Below are positions 34,677 through 43,661 of a stretch of 64,000 nucleotides of DNA, one piece after another. The translations under genes were made by a program, and so were the position numbers. The DNA comes from JALEFZ01 sp039817415 (GTDB lineage: Bacteria > Bacteroidota > Bacteroidia > J057). Below the pieces are notes generated by a model. The model saw nothing but the letters and a program-made list of their open reading frames with translations, was not told the DNA's origin and ran no database searches. The first letter of the stretch is position 1; each line of letters opens with the position of its first letter. The stretch is from the NCBI GenBank assembly GCA_039817415.1, contig JBCBVV010000036.1, positions 1 through 64,000 on the forward strand, in the 5' to 3' direction.

Positions 34677-35160
34677 ATGCTAGCATTTTCACCGCGTCCC
34701 CAGCCTTGATTGTCCCTCCCTGAATGACCCTGGCGTTGATTCCGCCATGACCTCTCATGGCATTGTAACCACCTGGTCCTAGGTTTTCTTCCATCCTCGA
34801 ACAAGGGTGGCATAGACCTGTCATTTCAAGGACGACATCCCCAATCGTGAATTGTTTTTCTTTTAGGGAAAGGAGATTGATTCCTCGGATGACAAGGTTT
34901 CTTCTGGTATCCTCAGGATGGACGTCCTTTTTCATGACGGATGAGACAAGATCTAGGTGTTCTCCCTGAATGAGAGTTATCTGGCGTTTCTTTTCTCTTT
35001 TACCGGCATAATGGTCTCCTTCAAGTCCTCCTTCGATGGTTACCTTAACCTCCTGGACTTCTTGTAGGGCAGCCCTTCTTTCAGGGCGAATCCCAATCCA
35101 TTCTACACTACCTACCTGTGGCAATGTATTCATCAATTCATTCAGGCTTGGTTTACTCAT
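34675..35160 (-). CDS. MOSC domain protein
   Basis: A 161-aa stand-alone MOSC (MoCo sulfurase C-terminal) domain. Typical elements are VEWIGIRPERRAALQEVQEV, GLEGDHYAGK (about 46-55), QITLIQGEHL, TRRNLVIRGINL and the conserved cysteine region TGLCHPCSRMEENL (about 113-126). MOSC domains act with sulfur and molybdopterin cofactors; the cysteine is the usual ligand. No molybdenum genes are nearby, so its substrate cannot be told. The stop lies in the T-run of the terminator of the facing gene. Confidence 0.9.
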   Translation of the reverse strand: MSKPSLNELMNTLPQVGSVEWIGIRPERRAALQEVQEVKVTIEGGLEGDHYAGKREKKRQITLIQGEHLDLVSSVMKKDVHPEDTRRNLVIRGINLLSLKEKQFTIGDVVLEMTGLCHPCSRMEENLGPGGYNAMRGHGGINARVIQGGTIKAGDAVKMLA

Positions 35161-35504
35161 ACGTGTGAAATCTTAGTTAGTGGATTGATAATGGACGGTA
35201 AGTGAACGTAAATTTTTCCGGTAAAGTTCTGCTCCCAAGTTTCGAATAATTCAAGAATCAGGGATGCATGAAGGTTTGAAAAATTTAGGGAATGGCCATA
35301 AAATGCTGCGTTTTTTTCAGCTTTTATATCGATGATGATGTAACAATCAAAAGAAGATAGCATTCATTTTTGAGTTCTAAGCAGGATAAATGCTCCATAA
35401 GGATGAATAATGAATGCCTGATAATGGGAAGTTATGTAGGAAAATAATTGATATAAAACATATTTTGGATTATTTGAATTGTGGGAATAAATACAAATTG
35501 GTTA
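35161..35504. other. AT-rich spacer
   Basis: No gene is supported in this 344-bp divergent region. The promoter for the small secreted protein at 35594 lies at its right end. A 68-codon minus-strand frame here has no features of a real gene. Confidence 0.4.
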
Positions 35505-35534
35505 TTGAATAAATGTTCAACCTGTATACTTTTG
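35505..35534 (+). promoter_or_regulatory. Consensus Bacteroidota promoter
   Basis: TTG at 35505-35507, 19 nt, then TACTTTTG at 35527-35534, an exact match to TAnnTTTG. It should start transcription near 35541, about 50 nt before the following ATG. Confidence 0.75.
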
Positions 35535-35593
35535 TAATAGTTCGAATTAGGGAATTTATTGAAATTTAAACTTTACAAGAGTACAGGGAGTAT

Positions 35594-35992
35594 ATGACAA
35601 AAAGCATTTTTACCTCGTTCATTGCTAGCTTTTTATTGTTGTTAGGAACTTTGTCTGTTCAGGCACATGATGTCTTGCCCGTCGAGCAGATGAAACCTAT
35701 GAGAGGAATTATTATAGTCATCGAAGATGTACCTGCCATGGTAGAGCCCTCAGATGACGACCCAATCGTTATGGGAGCCAACCCAACCTCAAATAGTGTA
35801 TGGGTAAACGTAAAGGGAATAACGGCTATTGAAGAAATAACAGTATTCGATTCTGAAGGAGATGAGATTCATCAAGAAGGCATAGGAAATGATAGTTTCA
35901 AATTTATGTTAGAAGGATTTGATACGGGGCTATACTATATCAAATTCCGAATAGAGGATAAGCATATCACCAAAACACTTATAGTGGAATAA
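35594..35992 (+). CDS. Small secreted protein made almost only of a sorting-domain-like fold
   Basis: 132 aa with signal peptide MTKSIFTSFIASFLLLLGTLSVQA. After a short acidic linker, residues ~58-132 (GANPTSNSVWVNVKGI, ITVFDSEGDEI, FDTGLYYIKFRIEDKHITKT) have the order and spacing of a T9SS type A C-terminal domain, though the opening NP motif is weak. It thus lacks a cargo domain. It resembles DUF3244-type proteins of Bacteroidota. It has its own strong promoter. It may be a free CTD-like surface or periplasmic protein; the role is unknown. Confidence 0.8.
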   Translation: MTKSIFTSFIASFLLLLGTLSVQAHDVLPVEQMKPMRGIIIVIEDVPAMVEPSDDDPIVMGANPTSNSVWVNVKGITAIEEITVFDSEGDEIHQEGIGNDSFKFMLEGFDTGLYYIKFRIEDKHITKTLIVE

Positions 35993-36032
35993 GGATAAAA
36001 TTCATAAAAGAAATTATACATGGGTAGGGGGT

Positions 36033-37487
36033 TCACTCTCTACCCATTTTACTTTTCAACTGATCCAATAGCCATTTTTTATGTAATACAGTTTGACTAT
36101 TCTGAAGGAGGACCATCACCTTTTCGTATTGTTTGGAGTTGTTGGACTTCACCAGTAGTTTGAAAAACCTTAAAAAGTTCAAGCTTTGGCGTTTTAAGGT
36201 TTCAGAAATGGAGGTTTTCGTACGCAAATACTTCTGGAAGGTATTGATTTGAGAAATTATCCAAATTTCTTCTTCGGGGTTTATTTCGAAATTCGCTCGC
36301 AGAAGGCGGGTTCTGGCATCAATCTCGTATCTGATATTCTTAAACCTCTTATTCATCAAAAAATTAATGAGCTCTCGATTGTTTCCTTCGGATCCAAGGA
36401 TAACAGCCTTTGCCATGGTATAAGCCTCTTCCTTTTCAATGGGATGAAGTTGGCTCTTGTAATTCTCTAAGAACTGGTGAGCCTTTTCGAAGTCTCCATT
36501 TCTAATGGCAAGGTTTATCATGTTCCGGTAGTAGGTAACATTCAAATAGCCATCTATCAGCAAAAATGTATCTTCAATTCCCCACATGATAAGATCAATC
36601 AAGATGTCTACGTATTCCTTTGATCCTTTCTGAGCAAGTAAAACTGCAAATCGGTTAAATAGAATGGCGAAAATATTCTGTTTATCGTCCGAGGGAATAT
36701 TGATAACTCCTGATCGAACATCTTCAAATATCTGTTGATACTTTTCGTCAGCCTCTTCTAATTCGGATTTAAATAAACTCAAGTAGGTATTGATGTGGAC
36801 GGATTCAGTTAAAATCTCCCTCTCCTTAAGGTCCTGAAGTAAACCCTGGAAAAGAGAAATCTCTGCTTTAGGATTCTGAAGACTTAAAATGGTACCATCC
36901 ATGCCAAGGCTTATCGTCTCCATTAGCCAATATTCTACGAATGCCTTTACACTGTCTAGCAGATAGGTATTGACAGTTGTATCCTTGTGATAGTTTTTCA
37001 GTCCTTTCAGGTACTGGAAATTGAAATGATGTTTTGTAACAAAATTCTGCTTCTCCAACTCCATCAGGTATTTGATATGGAAATGTTCTGCTAGGGGATG
37101 ATCTCCTAGACTTTTCTCCCAGACCTTTTCCTTCTTATTATAAGCCTTGATAAATTCATCATCGTATCCTCTCTCCTGATAATACCTTAATAGATAGACC
37201 CCTTTTGTTCCTTCCTCCTTTCTAAACATTTCAATAGCGAGAAACTCTTCCATCCACCTCACCAAATCGGCTGATAGTTTTCTGAGTCTGCTGTCATCAT
37301 AGGAAACACCAGGATAAAGCACTTCCCACACATCTTGGTCCTCCATGGGATAATGCTTCAACGTATTCGCCAGTTTTTGAAGAAAAAGTTGCTTGTCGCC
37401 TAATTCTGCAGATAAAAACCTCAGAAATCGTACTTTTTCCTCCTTGGAGAGAGATTTCCAAATTTTCCCCGCTTTCCTTTCTGTCAT
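36033..37487 (-). CDS. Large alpha-helical cytoplasmic protein of unknown function
   Basis: 484 aa, no signal peptide or membrane segment. It begins MTERKAGKIWKSLSKEEKVR and is almost entirely helical and charged, rich in Leu, Glu, Lys and Tyr. Irregular 35-40 residue helical hairpins (for example NGDFEKAHQFLENYKSQLHP around 345) suggest a TPR-like superhelix without a clean consensus. Such solenoids usually bind other proteins. I recognise no named family. It is divergent from the alpha-oxoamine synthase gene, with 177 bp between. Confidence 0.75.
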   Translation of the reverse strand: MTERKAGKIWKSLSKEEKVRFLRFLSAELGDKQLFLQKLANTLKHYPMEDQDVWEVLYPGVSYDDSRLRKLSADLVRWMEEFLAIEMFRKEEGTKGVYLLRYYQERGYDDEFIKAYNKKEKVWEKSLGDHPLAEHFHIKYLMELEKQNFVTKHHFNFQYLKGLKNYHKDTTVNTYLLDSVKAFVEYWLMETISLGMDGTILSLQNPKAEISLFQGLLQDLKEREILTESVHINTYLSLFKSELEEADEKYQQIFEDVRSGVINIPSDDKQNIFAILFNRFAVLLAQKGSKEYVDILIDLIMWGIEDTFLLIDGYLNVTYYRNMINLAIRNGDFEKAHQFLENYKSQLHPIEKEEAYTMAKAVILGSEGNNRELINFLMNKRFKNIRYEIDARTRLLRANFEINPEEEIWIISQINTFQKYLRTKTSISETLKRQSLNFLRFFKLLVKSNNSKQYEKVMVLLQNSQTVLHKKWLLDQLKSKMGRE

Positions 37488-37664
37488 TTTCTTTGGTACA
37501 ATTATATACTAAAACAATGCGAAACGGCTATTTAATTCAATATAGGTAATTTTCGGGTTATATATTTCTTGGTACAAAGCTTTATTTTTCTCCCTTTATC
37601 TTCATCATGGCTAGGCCTACTTTTAGATTGTTATTAACAACAAACCCCCATAAAAACCTATACC

Positions 37665-38927
37665 ATGGCAAGAACAAAAACTGCCCAACACCTCGCCCTT
37701 GTTGATCAAACCATTTCCTATGCAGTTGCTTCTGGTGTCTTGCATCAATACACAGAAGATGAGGGATTGAACGGAAGAACCATCACCGTAAGAGGGATGG
37801 AAGTCGTAAATTTTGGTTCCTGTAGCTACCTCGGCCTCGAGCAGGATGAAAGGATGAAGATGGCAGCCATTGAGGCTATTAGAAAATATGGTGTGCAGTT
37901 TTCCTCTTCTAGGGCCTACATGTCTATTGGCCTATACAAGCAGCTAGAACACGAAGTTGAAAAGATTTTTGGTGGACACGCCATTGTTTCCCCTTCTGTT
38001 ACCATGGCCCATTTGTCTGCTATTCCAGTTATTGTCGAAGAGAATGATGTGGTTATCCTAGACCATCAGGTTCATACGAGTGTACAGATGACGGCTCAGT
38101 TGTTGAAAGCGCGTGGGATTAAGGTCGAACTGATCCGCCACAATCGCCTTGACATGTTGGAGGCCAGAGTCAAGAAACTATCCCAGCAATACAGAAAAGT
38201 TTGGTATATGGCAGATGGTGTTTACTCTATGTTTGGAGATTACGCCCCTGTCGAAGAGATCAAAAGTCTTTTGAACCAGTATCCTGCCCTACACTTGTAC
38301 ATTGACGATGCACATGGTGTGAGCTGGTTCGGGAAGAATGGAAAGGGCGTGGCGAGTACCTTTATGGGGGGACACGAAAAGGTATATATAGCTGCGTCCT
38401 TAAATAAAAGCTTTGCAGCAGGAGGAGGCGCCGTTCTCTTCCCCAATGCCGCAATCGCGGACAAAGTAAGAAAGTGTGGAAGTACGTATTCCTTCTCAGG
38501 ACCTCTTCAGCCAGCCAGCATTGGTGCTGCCATCGCATCTGCCAAAATCCATCAATCCTCTGACCTTCCTGTCTTGCAACAACGGCTAGCAGGTTTGATC
38601 GATACTTTCAATACAGAATGCGCCGTCAAAGGTCTATACCAACCCTTAACTACTGACACCCCTATTGGATTCATTAGGGTAGGAGATGTAGAACTCACCC
38701 TGGAGGTGATCCAAAGACTGATGCGACATGGATACTACGTGAATTCCGCCATCTATCCTGCCGTCCCCTACAAAGAGTCTGGTTTGAGAATCACCATCAA
38801 TAACCATCTTAGGACAGAAGATATCGTTGGATTGCTGGAGTGTGTGAAGTTTGAAATTCCTCGAGTAGAGAAAAAGCTTTCTCAAGAGAAAGAATCCTTT
38901 GTAAAAATGACACAAAGACATCCCTAG
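37665..38927 (+). CDS. Alpha-oxoamine synthase-family PLP enzyme (KBL/SPT/CqsA-like)
   Basis: A 420-aa fold-type I PLP enzyme that condenses an amino acid with an acyl-CoA. Family marks are NFGSCSYLGLEQDE (about 49-62), VILDHQVHTSVQ, the aspartate of MADGVYSMFGD (about 182-192), YIDDAHGVSWFG (212-223) and the PLP lysine K248 in AASLNKSFAAGGG. It departs from typical Bacteroidota serine palmitoyltransferase (no GSNSYLGL, no YSTGFQ-type motif), so I do not call it SPT. Sphingolipid-like, CqsA-like or aryl-polyene/flexirubin-type roles are all possible. It stands alone with a strong terminator. Confidence 0.88.
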   Translation: MARTKTAQHLALVDQTISYAVASGVLHQYTEDEGLNGRTITVRGMEVVNFGSCSYLGLEQDERMKMAAIEAIRKYGVQFSSSRAYMSIGLYKQLEHEVEKIFGGHAIVSPSVTMAHLSAIPVIVEENDVVILDHQVHTSVQMTAQLLKARGIKVELIRHNRLDMLEARVKKLSQQYRKVWYMADGVYSMFGDYAPVEEIKSLLNQYPALHLYIDDAHGVSWFGKNGKGVASTFMGGHEKVYIAASLNKSFAAGGGAVLFPNAAIADKVRKCGSTYSFSGPLQPASIGAAIASAKIHQSSDLPVLQQRLAGLIDTFNTECAVKGLYQPLTTDTPIGFIRVGDVELTLEVIQRLMRHGYYVNSAIYPAVPYKESGLRITINNHLRTEDIVGLLECVKFEIPRVEKKLSQEKESFVKMTQRHP

Positions 38928-38947
38928 TTACTCTAATTCAATACACC

Positions 38948-38984
38948 GGGCAGCCTTCATCCCAAGAATGGCTGCCCTTTTTTT
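38948..38984 (+). terminator. Terminator after the alpha-oxoamine synthase gene
   Basis: GGGCAGCC and GGCTGCCC (perfect 8 bp) are followed by seven T. Confidence 0.92.
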
Positions 38985-39238
38985 GTGCAAAATGATAAGT
39001 TTAATGAAGGTCTATTCTCCAATAGTTTAAAAAATATCAATCTTTGATTTTGTTATTTGTGTCTGTTAATCAGCTCATTAGGGTGGTATTGAGAAGGGTT
39101 GGCTACGAGTATGTCGGTTCTAAAAAATAATTATTAGCAAATATATTACAGTTTTTGAATTGTATTTAGTTAGTTTTTGGGAAGATATCGTTCTGTGATG
39201 ATTGTAGTCCTACATAATTTGGAATATACATTAATCGT

Positions 39239-41869
39239 ATGTCCAAAATTAAATCCTTCTGGAACTGGATATCTAATCTGGGTATCCATGATAGTTTGCC
39301 TCACTCAGCTGTGCGGGTAACCAAGCTCGTAAACCGAATTGCCTTTTTTGCAGTCCTTATCACCTCATCCTACATCTTTCAGTACCTGGATATGGGATCA
39401 GAGGTTGCTGTGATGGTTCAGATAGCGGAGGAGTGTTTATTGATTTTGACGCTTTTCTTCAATTCGAAAAGATGGTATACCACGGCCAAGTTTTCCATGA
39501 TCATCGCTATATCGGCTAATGTATTCGTTACCAATGCGATCTTTACATTATTTAGTGGGGAGCATACGGCGGTTTACTTTATGGCCATGTTTTGCTTCAT
39601 GATCTTTGAATTTCGTGAGAAGCTGAAACTGGGCTTGGCCATTTTGATTTCTTTGACTCCTGTCATGTTCAATGAATTTGGGGCCAATTTATTCGCAGAA
39701 TATGTACATGCACCAGACGACCTGGTAGGTTCTTATATATCCTATTTCTACATGACAATATTTTTCCTTTGTCTGTGTGGGTACTACTTTCAATCTATTT
39801 CCAATAATCAGGTTCTGGACGTTATTACCCAGGGAAAAAAGGAGCTTGAGACCATATTCGAGAACGCATACGATGCCAATTTCTTTATTGACGAAAATAC
39901 ACTTGAAATAAAAAATGTCAACGCACAAGCAAGGGCCCTTTTTGCACAAGAAGGATCTGATTTGGTAGGCCAGCCTATCAATATTGTTCTGGGTGAAGAC
40001 CTAATCAAAAGTGCCCAAACCGCAAGACACGGGGCTGAAAAGTGGAGCCTTGAAACGCAGATTGATATTGTGGGCAAAGATCCCATTTGGGCAAACGTAG
40101 CCTTTTCTACGGTAACCATTTCAAGGGTACCTTATATTCTTCTTCGTATCTCTGACCTGACAGCCAGGAAAGAAGCAGAGGAACAATTGATATTAGCCAA
40201 GGAAAAAGCGGAAGAAGCCACCCTTCTAAAGTCTCAATTCCTGTCTACCATGAGCCACGAGTTACGTACGCCGATGAATGCTGTAATCGGAATGACAGGC
40301 TTGTTGTTAGATACTGAGCTTTCTCATGAGCAAAGAGATTATGCAGAAACCATTAGAACGAGTGGAGATGGTTTGTTGAATATCATCAATGACATCCTTG
40401 ATTTTTCTCGAATGGAGTCTGGTACCTTGAAGTTAGATCAAACTGACTTTAGTCTAGATAGAGTCGTGGGCGAGGTGATGGATGTGCTGACACCACAAGC
40501 TGTCGAGAAAAAACTGGAATTGCTCTATTGGATTGATCCTCAAACGCCAAGAGTATTACTTGGAGATGGATCTAGGGTAAGACAAATTCTTTTTAATCTT
40601 GTCAACAATGCCATCAAGTTTACCTACCAAGGGGAAGTATTCGTGAAAGTAGCATGGGTACACACTGTGGATGGAAAGCATACCCTAGAATTTTCGGTCA
40701 AGGACACAGGAATTGGAATCCCAGCAGAGAAGAAGGGTAAACTCTTCCAAAAATTCTCACAGGTAGATGGTTCTGATACCAGAAAGCATGAAGGAACTGG
40801 ACTTGGGCTTGCTATCAGCCATAACTTGACCAAGTTGATGGAAGGGCAAATTTGGGTAGAAAGTGAAATTGACAATGGGTCTACCTTCTATTTTACCATC
40901 AGTGTACCGCCGGGTAATCCAGAAAAGGTAACTGATTACCTCAAAGAAGTATCCACCATTGAGGTAAGTGATGCAAAAGTATTCATCGTTGATGATAACC
41001 TCACCAACCTTAAAATCATCAAATTCCAGTGCGAAAGAATGGGACTAAAGGCAGATGTCTTCTCTGATCCCTATACCTTGATGCCACATCTGGAGACTCA
41101 TGATTATGATATTGGTATCCTGGACATGCAGATGCCTGGTATGGATGGTTTAGAACTCGCTCAGAAGATCAGAGCCAAATGGGACAAAGACAGAATCCCC
41201 TTGATTTTGATGAGTTCTGTTGGTGAAATCCATGAAAACAACATCAGAGATGTATTTGATGTGGCTATGCATAAGCCAGCCAGAGAAAAAGTGGTTTTCC
41301 GAACCATTAGTAGGTATATGACTGAAGTTCAGGTAAAGGGCAGAAGACGACTAAGACAGAAAGAGCAGGCTGTAAACCTAACAGCAGAGCAGGGCAAAGT
41401 GGCACCAGCTACCGATCAGAAGCCAGCCAAAGAAAAAGCCTCCATTCAGCCAAGCCAAAAAGAGGAAGCACAGATTGGTGGAGGATTGAAAATTCTTTTG
41501 GTAGAGGATAATCTTGTCAACCAAAAAGTAGCCTCCAAAACGCTCAAGCGTTTGGGCTATGAGGCAGACATTGCCAATCACGGAATCGAGGCGCTTGAAC
41601 GCTTAGAGAAAGAAGCTTATGACTTGATATTCATGGATGTGATGATGCCAGAGATGGATGGAATTACTGCCACCAAGGAAATTTGTAAGCGCTTCGAAGA
41701 AAAACCAGGGAGGCCTACTATCATTGCCTTAACAGCCAATGCCTTGGATGAAGACAGAAAGAGATGTTTCGATGCGGGGATGGATGATTTTCTATCCAAG
41801 CCCGTGAAAAAGGACCAGATCAAGGAAAAAATAATAAAGTGGTTTAACTCTCCTGAGTTGGCCTCATAA
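39239..41869 (+). CDS. Hybrid sensor histidine kinase with PAS and two receiver domains
   Basis: 876 aa. Five or six transmembrane helices (about 33-185) form a membrane sensor. A PAS domain (about 200-310) follows, then HisKA with His340 in STMSHELRTPMNAVIGM, and HATPase_c (NLVNNAIKFT, VKDTGIGIP, GTGLGLAIS). Receiver 1 (VFIVDDN, ILDMQMPGMDG, LMSS, HKPA) and receiver 2 (ILLVEDN, FMDVMMPEMDG, ALTAN, SKPV) keep their phosphorylation residues. The linker between them is charged and Lys/Gln-rich. There is no DNA-binding output, so it probably feeds a phosphorelay through an Hpt protein encoded elsewhere, or ends in receiver 2. No ligand can be inferred. Confidence 0.93.
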   Translation: MSKIKSFWNWISNLGIHDSLPHSAVRVTKLVNRIAFFAVLITSSYIFQYLDMGSEVAVMVQIAEECLLILTLFFNSKRWYTTAKFSMIIAISANVFVTNAIFTLFSGEHTAVYFMAMFCFMIFEFREKLKLGLAILISLTPVMFNEFGANLFAEYVHAPDDLVGSYISYFYMTIFFLCLCGYYFQSISNNQVLDVITQGKKELETIFENAYDANFFIDENTLEIKNVNAQARALFAQEGSDLVGQPINIVLGEDLIKSAQTARHGAEKWSLETQIDIVGKDPIWANVAFSTVTISRVPYILLRISDLTARKEAEEQLILAKEKAEEATLLKSQFLSTMSHELRTPMNAVIGMTGLLLDTELSHEQRDYAETIRTSGDGLLNIINDILDFSRMESGTLKLDQTDFSLDRVVGEVMDVLTPQAVEKKLELLYWIDPQTPRVLLGDGSRVRQILFNLVNNAIKFTYQGEVFVKVAWVHTVDGKHTLEFSVKDTGIGIPAEKKGKLFQKFSQVDGSDTRKHEGTGLGLAISHNLTKLMEGQIWVESEIDNGSTFYFTISVPPGNPEKVTDYLKEVSTIEVSDAKVFIVDDNLTNLKIIKFQCERMGLKADVFSDPYTLMPHLETHDYDIGILDMQMPGMDGLELAQKIRAKWDKDRIPLILMSSVGEIHENNIRDVFDVAMHKPAREKVVFRTISRYMTEVQVKGRRRLRQKEQAVNLTAEQGKVAPATDQKPAKEKASIQPSQKEEAQIGGGLKILLVEDNLVNQKVASKTLKRLGYEADIANHGIEALERLEKEAYDLIFMDVMMPEMDGITATKEICKRFEEKPGRPTIIALTANALDEDRKRCFDAGMDDFLSKPVKKDQIKEKIIKWFNSPELAS

Positions 41870-41891
41870 GAATTGGTTTAGGTGTAGATGA

Positions 41892-41918
41892 AAGGGGAAC
41901 CTCGTTTGGGTTCCCCTT
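41892..41918. terminator. Bidirectional terminator between convergent genes
   Basis: AAGGGGAACC and GGTTCCCCTT (10 bp) lie midway between the kinase and the amidohydrolase stops. The U-runs are short. Confidence 0.65.
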
Positions 41919-41947
41919 GTCTATTGTACGATGTGAACATGTTCAAG

Positions 41948-43141
41948 CTAGGCTTGTTGCATGTGATTGATAGCCAACCAGCTCATCAGGCCTGTAGAAA
42001 TTTTCATGGCATTTTCATCAATATTAAAGCGAGGAGTATGCAGACCATGTACGATGCCCTTGTTTTCATTTCTGGTTCCAAGGCGATAGAAGCAGCCAGG
42101 AACCTCATGTGTATAGTAGGCAAAATCCTCAGCTGCCATCCATAGGTCCATATCAATGACGTTTTCTTCTCCTACATAATCAGCTATATAATCCCTGCTT
42201 TGAAGGGTGAGCTTTTCGTCATTGAATAAGACCGGGTATCCTTTTCTGATTTCGAGCTCAACTTCTCCTCCAAGTGCTTTGGCCGTCATATGAACAATAT
42301 CCTTGATCTTGTCATGTGCCTTGGCTCTCCATGGCTCATCCATGGTACGGAAAGTTCCCTCAACATATACTTCATCTGGGATGACATTGGTGGCACCTTC
42401 TGCTATGATTTTTCCGAAGGATAAAACCGAAGGAATTCGAGTATCTGACCGACTGACGACTTGTTGAAGAGTCGTTAATATTTGGGCAGTCATCATAATA
42501 GGGTCAATGAAAGTACTGGGAAGGGCCGCATGTCCTCCTTTGCCCTTGACTTTCATGTATATTTCATCCGCTGAGGCCATGTATTTTCCCGGGCGAACGC
42601 CAATTTTACCACAGTCGATGAAGGGCATGACGTGTTGCCCCAAAATGGACTGTACATTGGGCTGTTGCAGGACTCCTTCTTGGATCATAATAGAAGCTCC
42701 ACCAGGAAATCGTTCTTCAGCAGGTTGAAAAATCAATTTGATGGTTCCAGAAAATTGTGCTCGCAACTCTTGCAGGATTTTGGCTGTCCCTAATAGGGAG
42801 GAAGTATGCACGTCGTGGCCGCAAGCATGCATGACTCCGGGATTTTTGGACTTATACGGGACTTCATTGGCTTCTTTGATCGGGAGTGCATCCATATCTG
42901 CACGAAGGGCGAGAACTTTTTGGGGGCCTTCAGCCAGGCCAGTGATTTCACCAACAACACCATGGCCTCCTACGTCGTTCTTATAGGGGATGCCCAGTTG
43001 TTGCAGGTGCTGTTGAACATAGGCGGCAGTTTTTGCCTCTTCGAAAGAAAGTTCAGGGTTAGCATGAATATGCCTCCTGTTTTCGATCACTTCATCGAAT
43101 ATTTCTTCCGATCGATGTTTAATTTGTTCTATCAAACTCAT
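41948..43141 (-). CDS. M20-family amidohydrolase (N-acyl amino acid / hippurate type)
   Basis: 397 aa from ATG 43141 (MSLIEQIKHRSEEIF). The open frame reaches 43165, but the added residues look non-coding and come close to an inverted repeat. Metal-binding motifs are LALRADMDALPI (about 78-89), HACGHDVHTSS (about 104-114), the catalytic Glu pair in PAEERFPGG and later histidines in LGQHVMP and GIVHGLHTPRF. The family removes acyl groups from amino acids (hippurate, IAA-amino acids, acetyl-diaminopimelate). It is cytoplasmic and its substrate is open. A palindrome 16 nt upstream of the start may control it. Confidence 0.92.
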   Translation of the reverse strand: MSLIEQIKHRSEEIFDEVIENRRHIHANPELSFEEAKTAAYVQQHLQQLGIPYKNDVGGHGVVGEITGLAEGPQKVLALRADMDALPIKEANEVPYKSKNPGVMHACGHDVHTSSLLGTAKILQELRAQFSGTIKLIFQPAEERFPGGASIMIQEGVLQQPNVQSILGQHVMPFIDCGKIGVRPGKYMASADEIYMKVKGKGGHAALPSTFIDPIMMTAQILTTLQQVVSRSDTRIPSVLSFGKIIAEGATNVIPDEVYVEGTFRTMDEPWRAKAHDKIKDIVHMTAKALGGEVELEIRKGYPVLFNDEKLTLQSRDYIADYVGEENVIDMDLWMAAEDFAYYTHEVPGCFYRLGTRNENKGIVHGLHTPRFNIDENAMKISTGLMSWLAINHMQQA

Positions 43142-43156
43142 GATCATAAAAATTAA

Positions 43157-43176
43157 TGTAACCATGTAGGGTTACA
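43157..43176. promoter_or_regulatory. Palindromic operator candidate in a divergent promoter region
   Basis: TGTAACC-ATGTAG-GGTTACA is a perfect 7-bp inverted repeat with a 6-bp spacer, directly upstream of the amidohydrolase start and near the promoter of the divergent lipoprotein gene. The size and symmetry fit a dimeric repressor site; no regulator gene is adjacent. Confidence 0.5.
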
Positions 43177-43187
43177 AGCCAATGTGA

Positions 43188-43218
43188 TTGAGAATCATTT
43201 GCGGTATACGTAGTTTTG
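43188..43218 (+). promoter_or_regulatory. Consensus promoter of the small lipoprotein gene
   Basis: TTG at 43188-43190, a 20-nt spacer, then TAGTTTTG at 43211-43218, an exact TAnnTTTG. The start codon is 21 nt further on. Confidence 0.75.
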
Positions 43219-43238
43219 TCCATTCTGACTAATGAAAT

Positions 43239-43658
43239 ATGAGAAAACTAATTTTCCTTTGTCTTATCCTTACTGGAATCGTACTCTCTTCCTGCGAGTG
43301 GCGTAAGTATGAATCAGGACCAACGATCTCCGTTGTTACGCCTAGAGAAAGAGTTACCAATACTTGGCGCTGGAAACTCGCCATTGAAGATGGGGAAAAT
43401 CTCACCGGAATCCTCAAAGACTCAACCATCACCTTTGCAACCGATCAGACCCTCCGTATTTGTGGGCCAGATGGTGGATGTAGAGATGGGAAATGGGATC
43501 TCGTGCGCCGAAATACCAAACTGAATCTCATTTTTGGGGAAACCGCAAATGCACTGGATATCGAATTTCTTACCCTGGGCGAAATGTGGTTGAGAGGTAC
43601 AACTTCTGATTCTACCTTAAGCCTCGAATGGGATCTTGTTCCTGCTGATTCAGAATAA
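43239..43658 (+). CDS. Small lipoprotein of unknown function (lipocalin-like)
   Basis: 139 aa. The lipobox LSSC makes Cys19 the lipid-anchored residue of a signal peptide (MRKLIFLCLILTGIVLSSC). The rest is a run of short beta strands (TWRWKLAIEDGENLTGILKD, ITFATDQTLRICG, GKWDLVRRNTKLNLIFG, LEWDLVP), a pattern like the lipocalin-type lipoproteins common in Bacteroidota. Residues CGPDGGC may form a disulphide. No function is assigned. It has its own promoter and ends 3 nt from the convergent sixA gene. Confidence 0.8.
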   Translation: MRKLIFLCLILTGIVLSSCEWRKYESGPTISVVTPRERVTNTWRWKLAIEDGENLTGILKDSTITFATDQTLRICGPDGGCRDGKWDLVRRNTKLNLIFGETANALDIEFLTLGEMWLRGTTSDSTLSLEWDLVPADSE

Positions 43659-43661
43659 GCG

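Noticed and set aside
16199..38977. Shared GGGCAGCC stem at two distant terminators as a repeat family
   Set aside because: Only the short stem is shared; loops and flanks differ, as expected for independent terminators.
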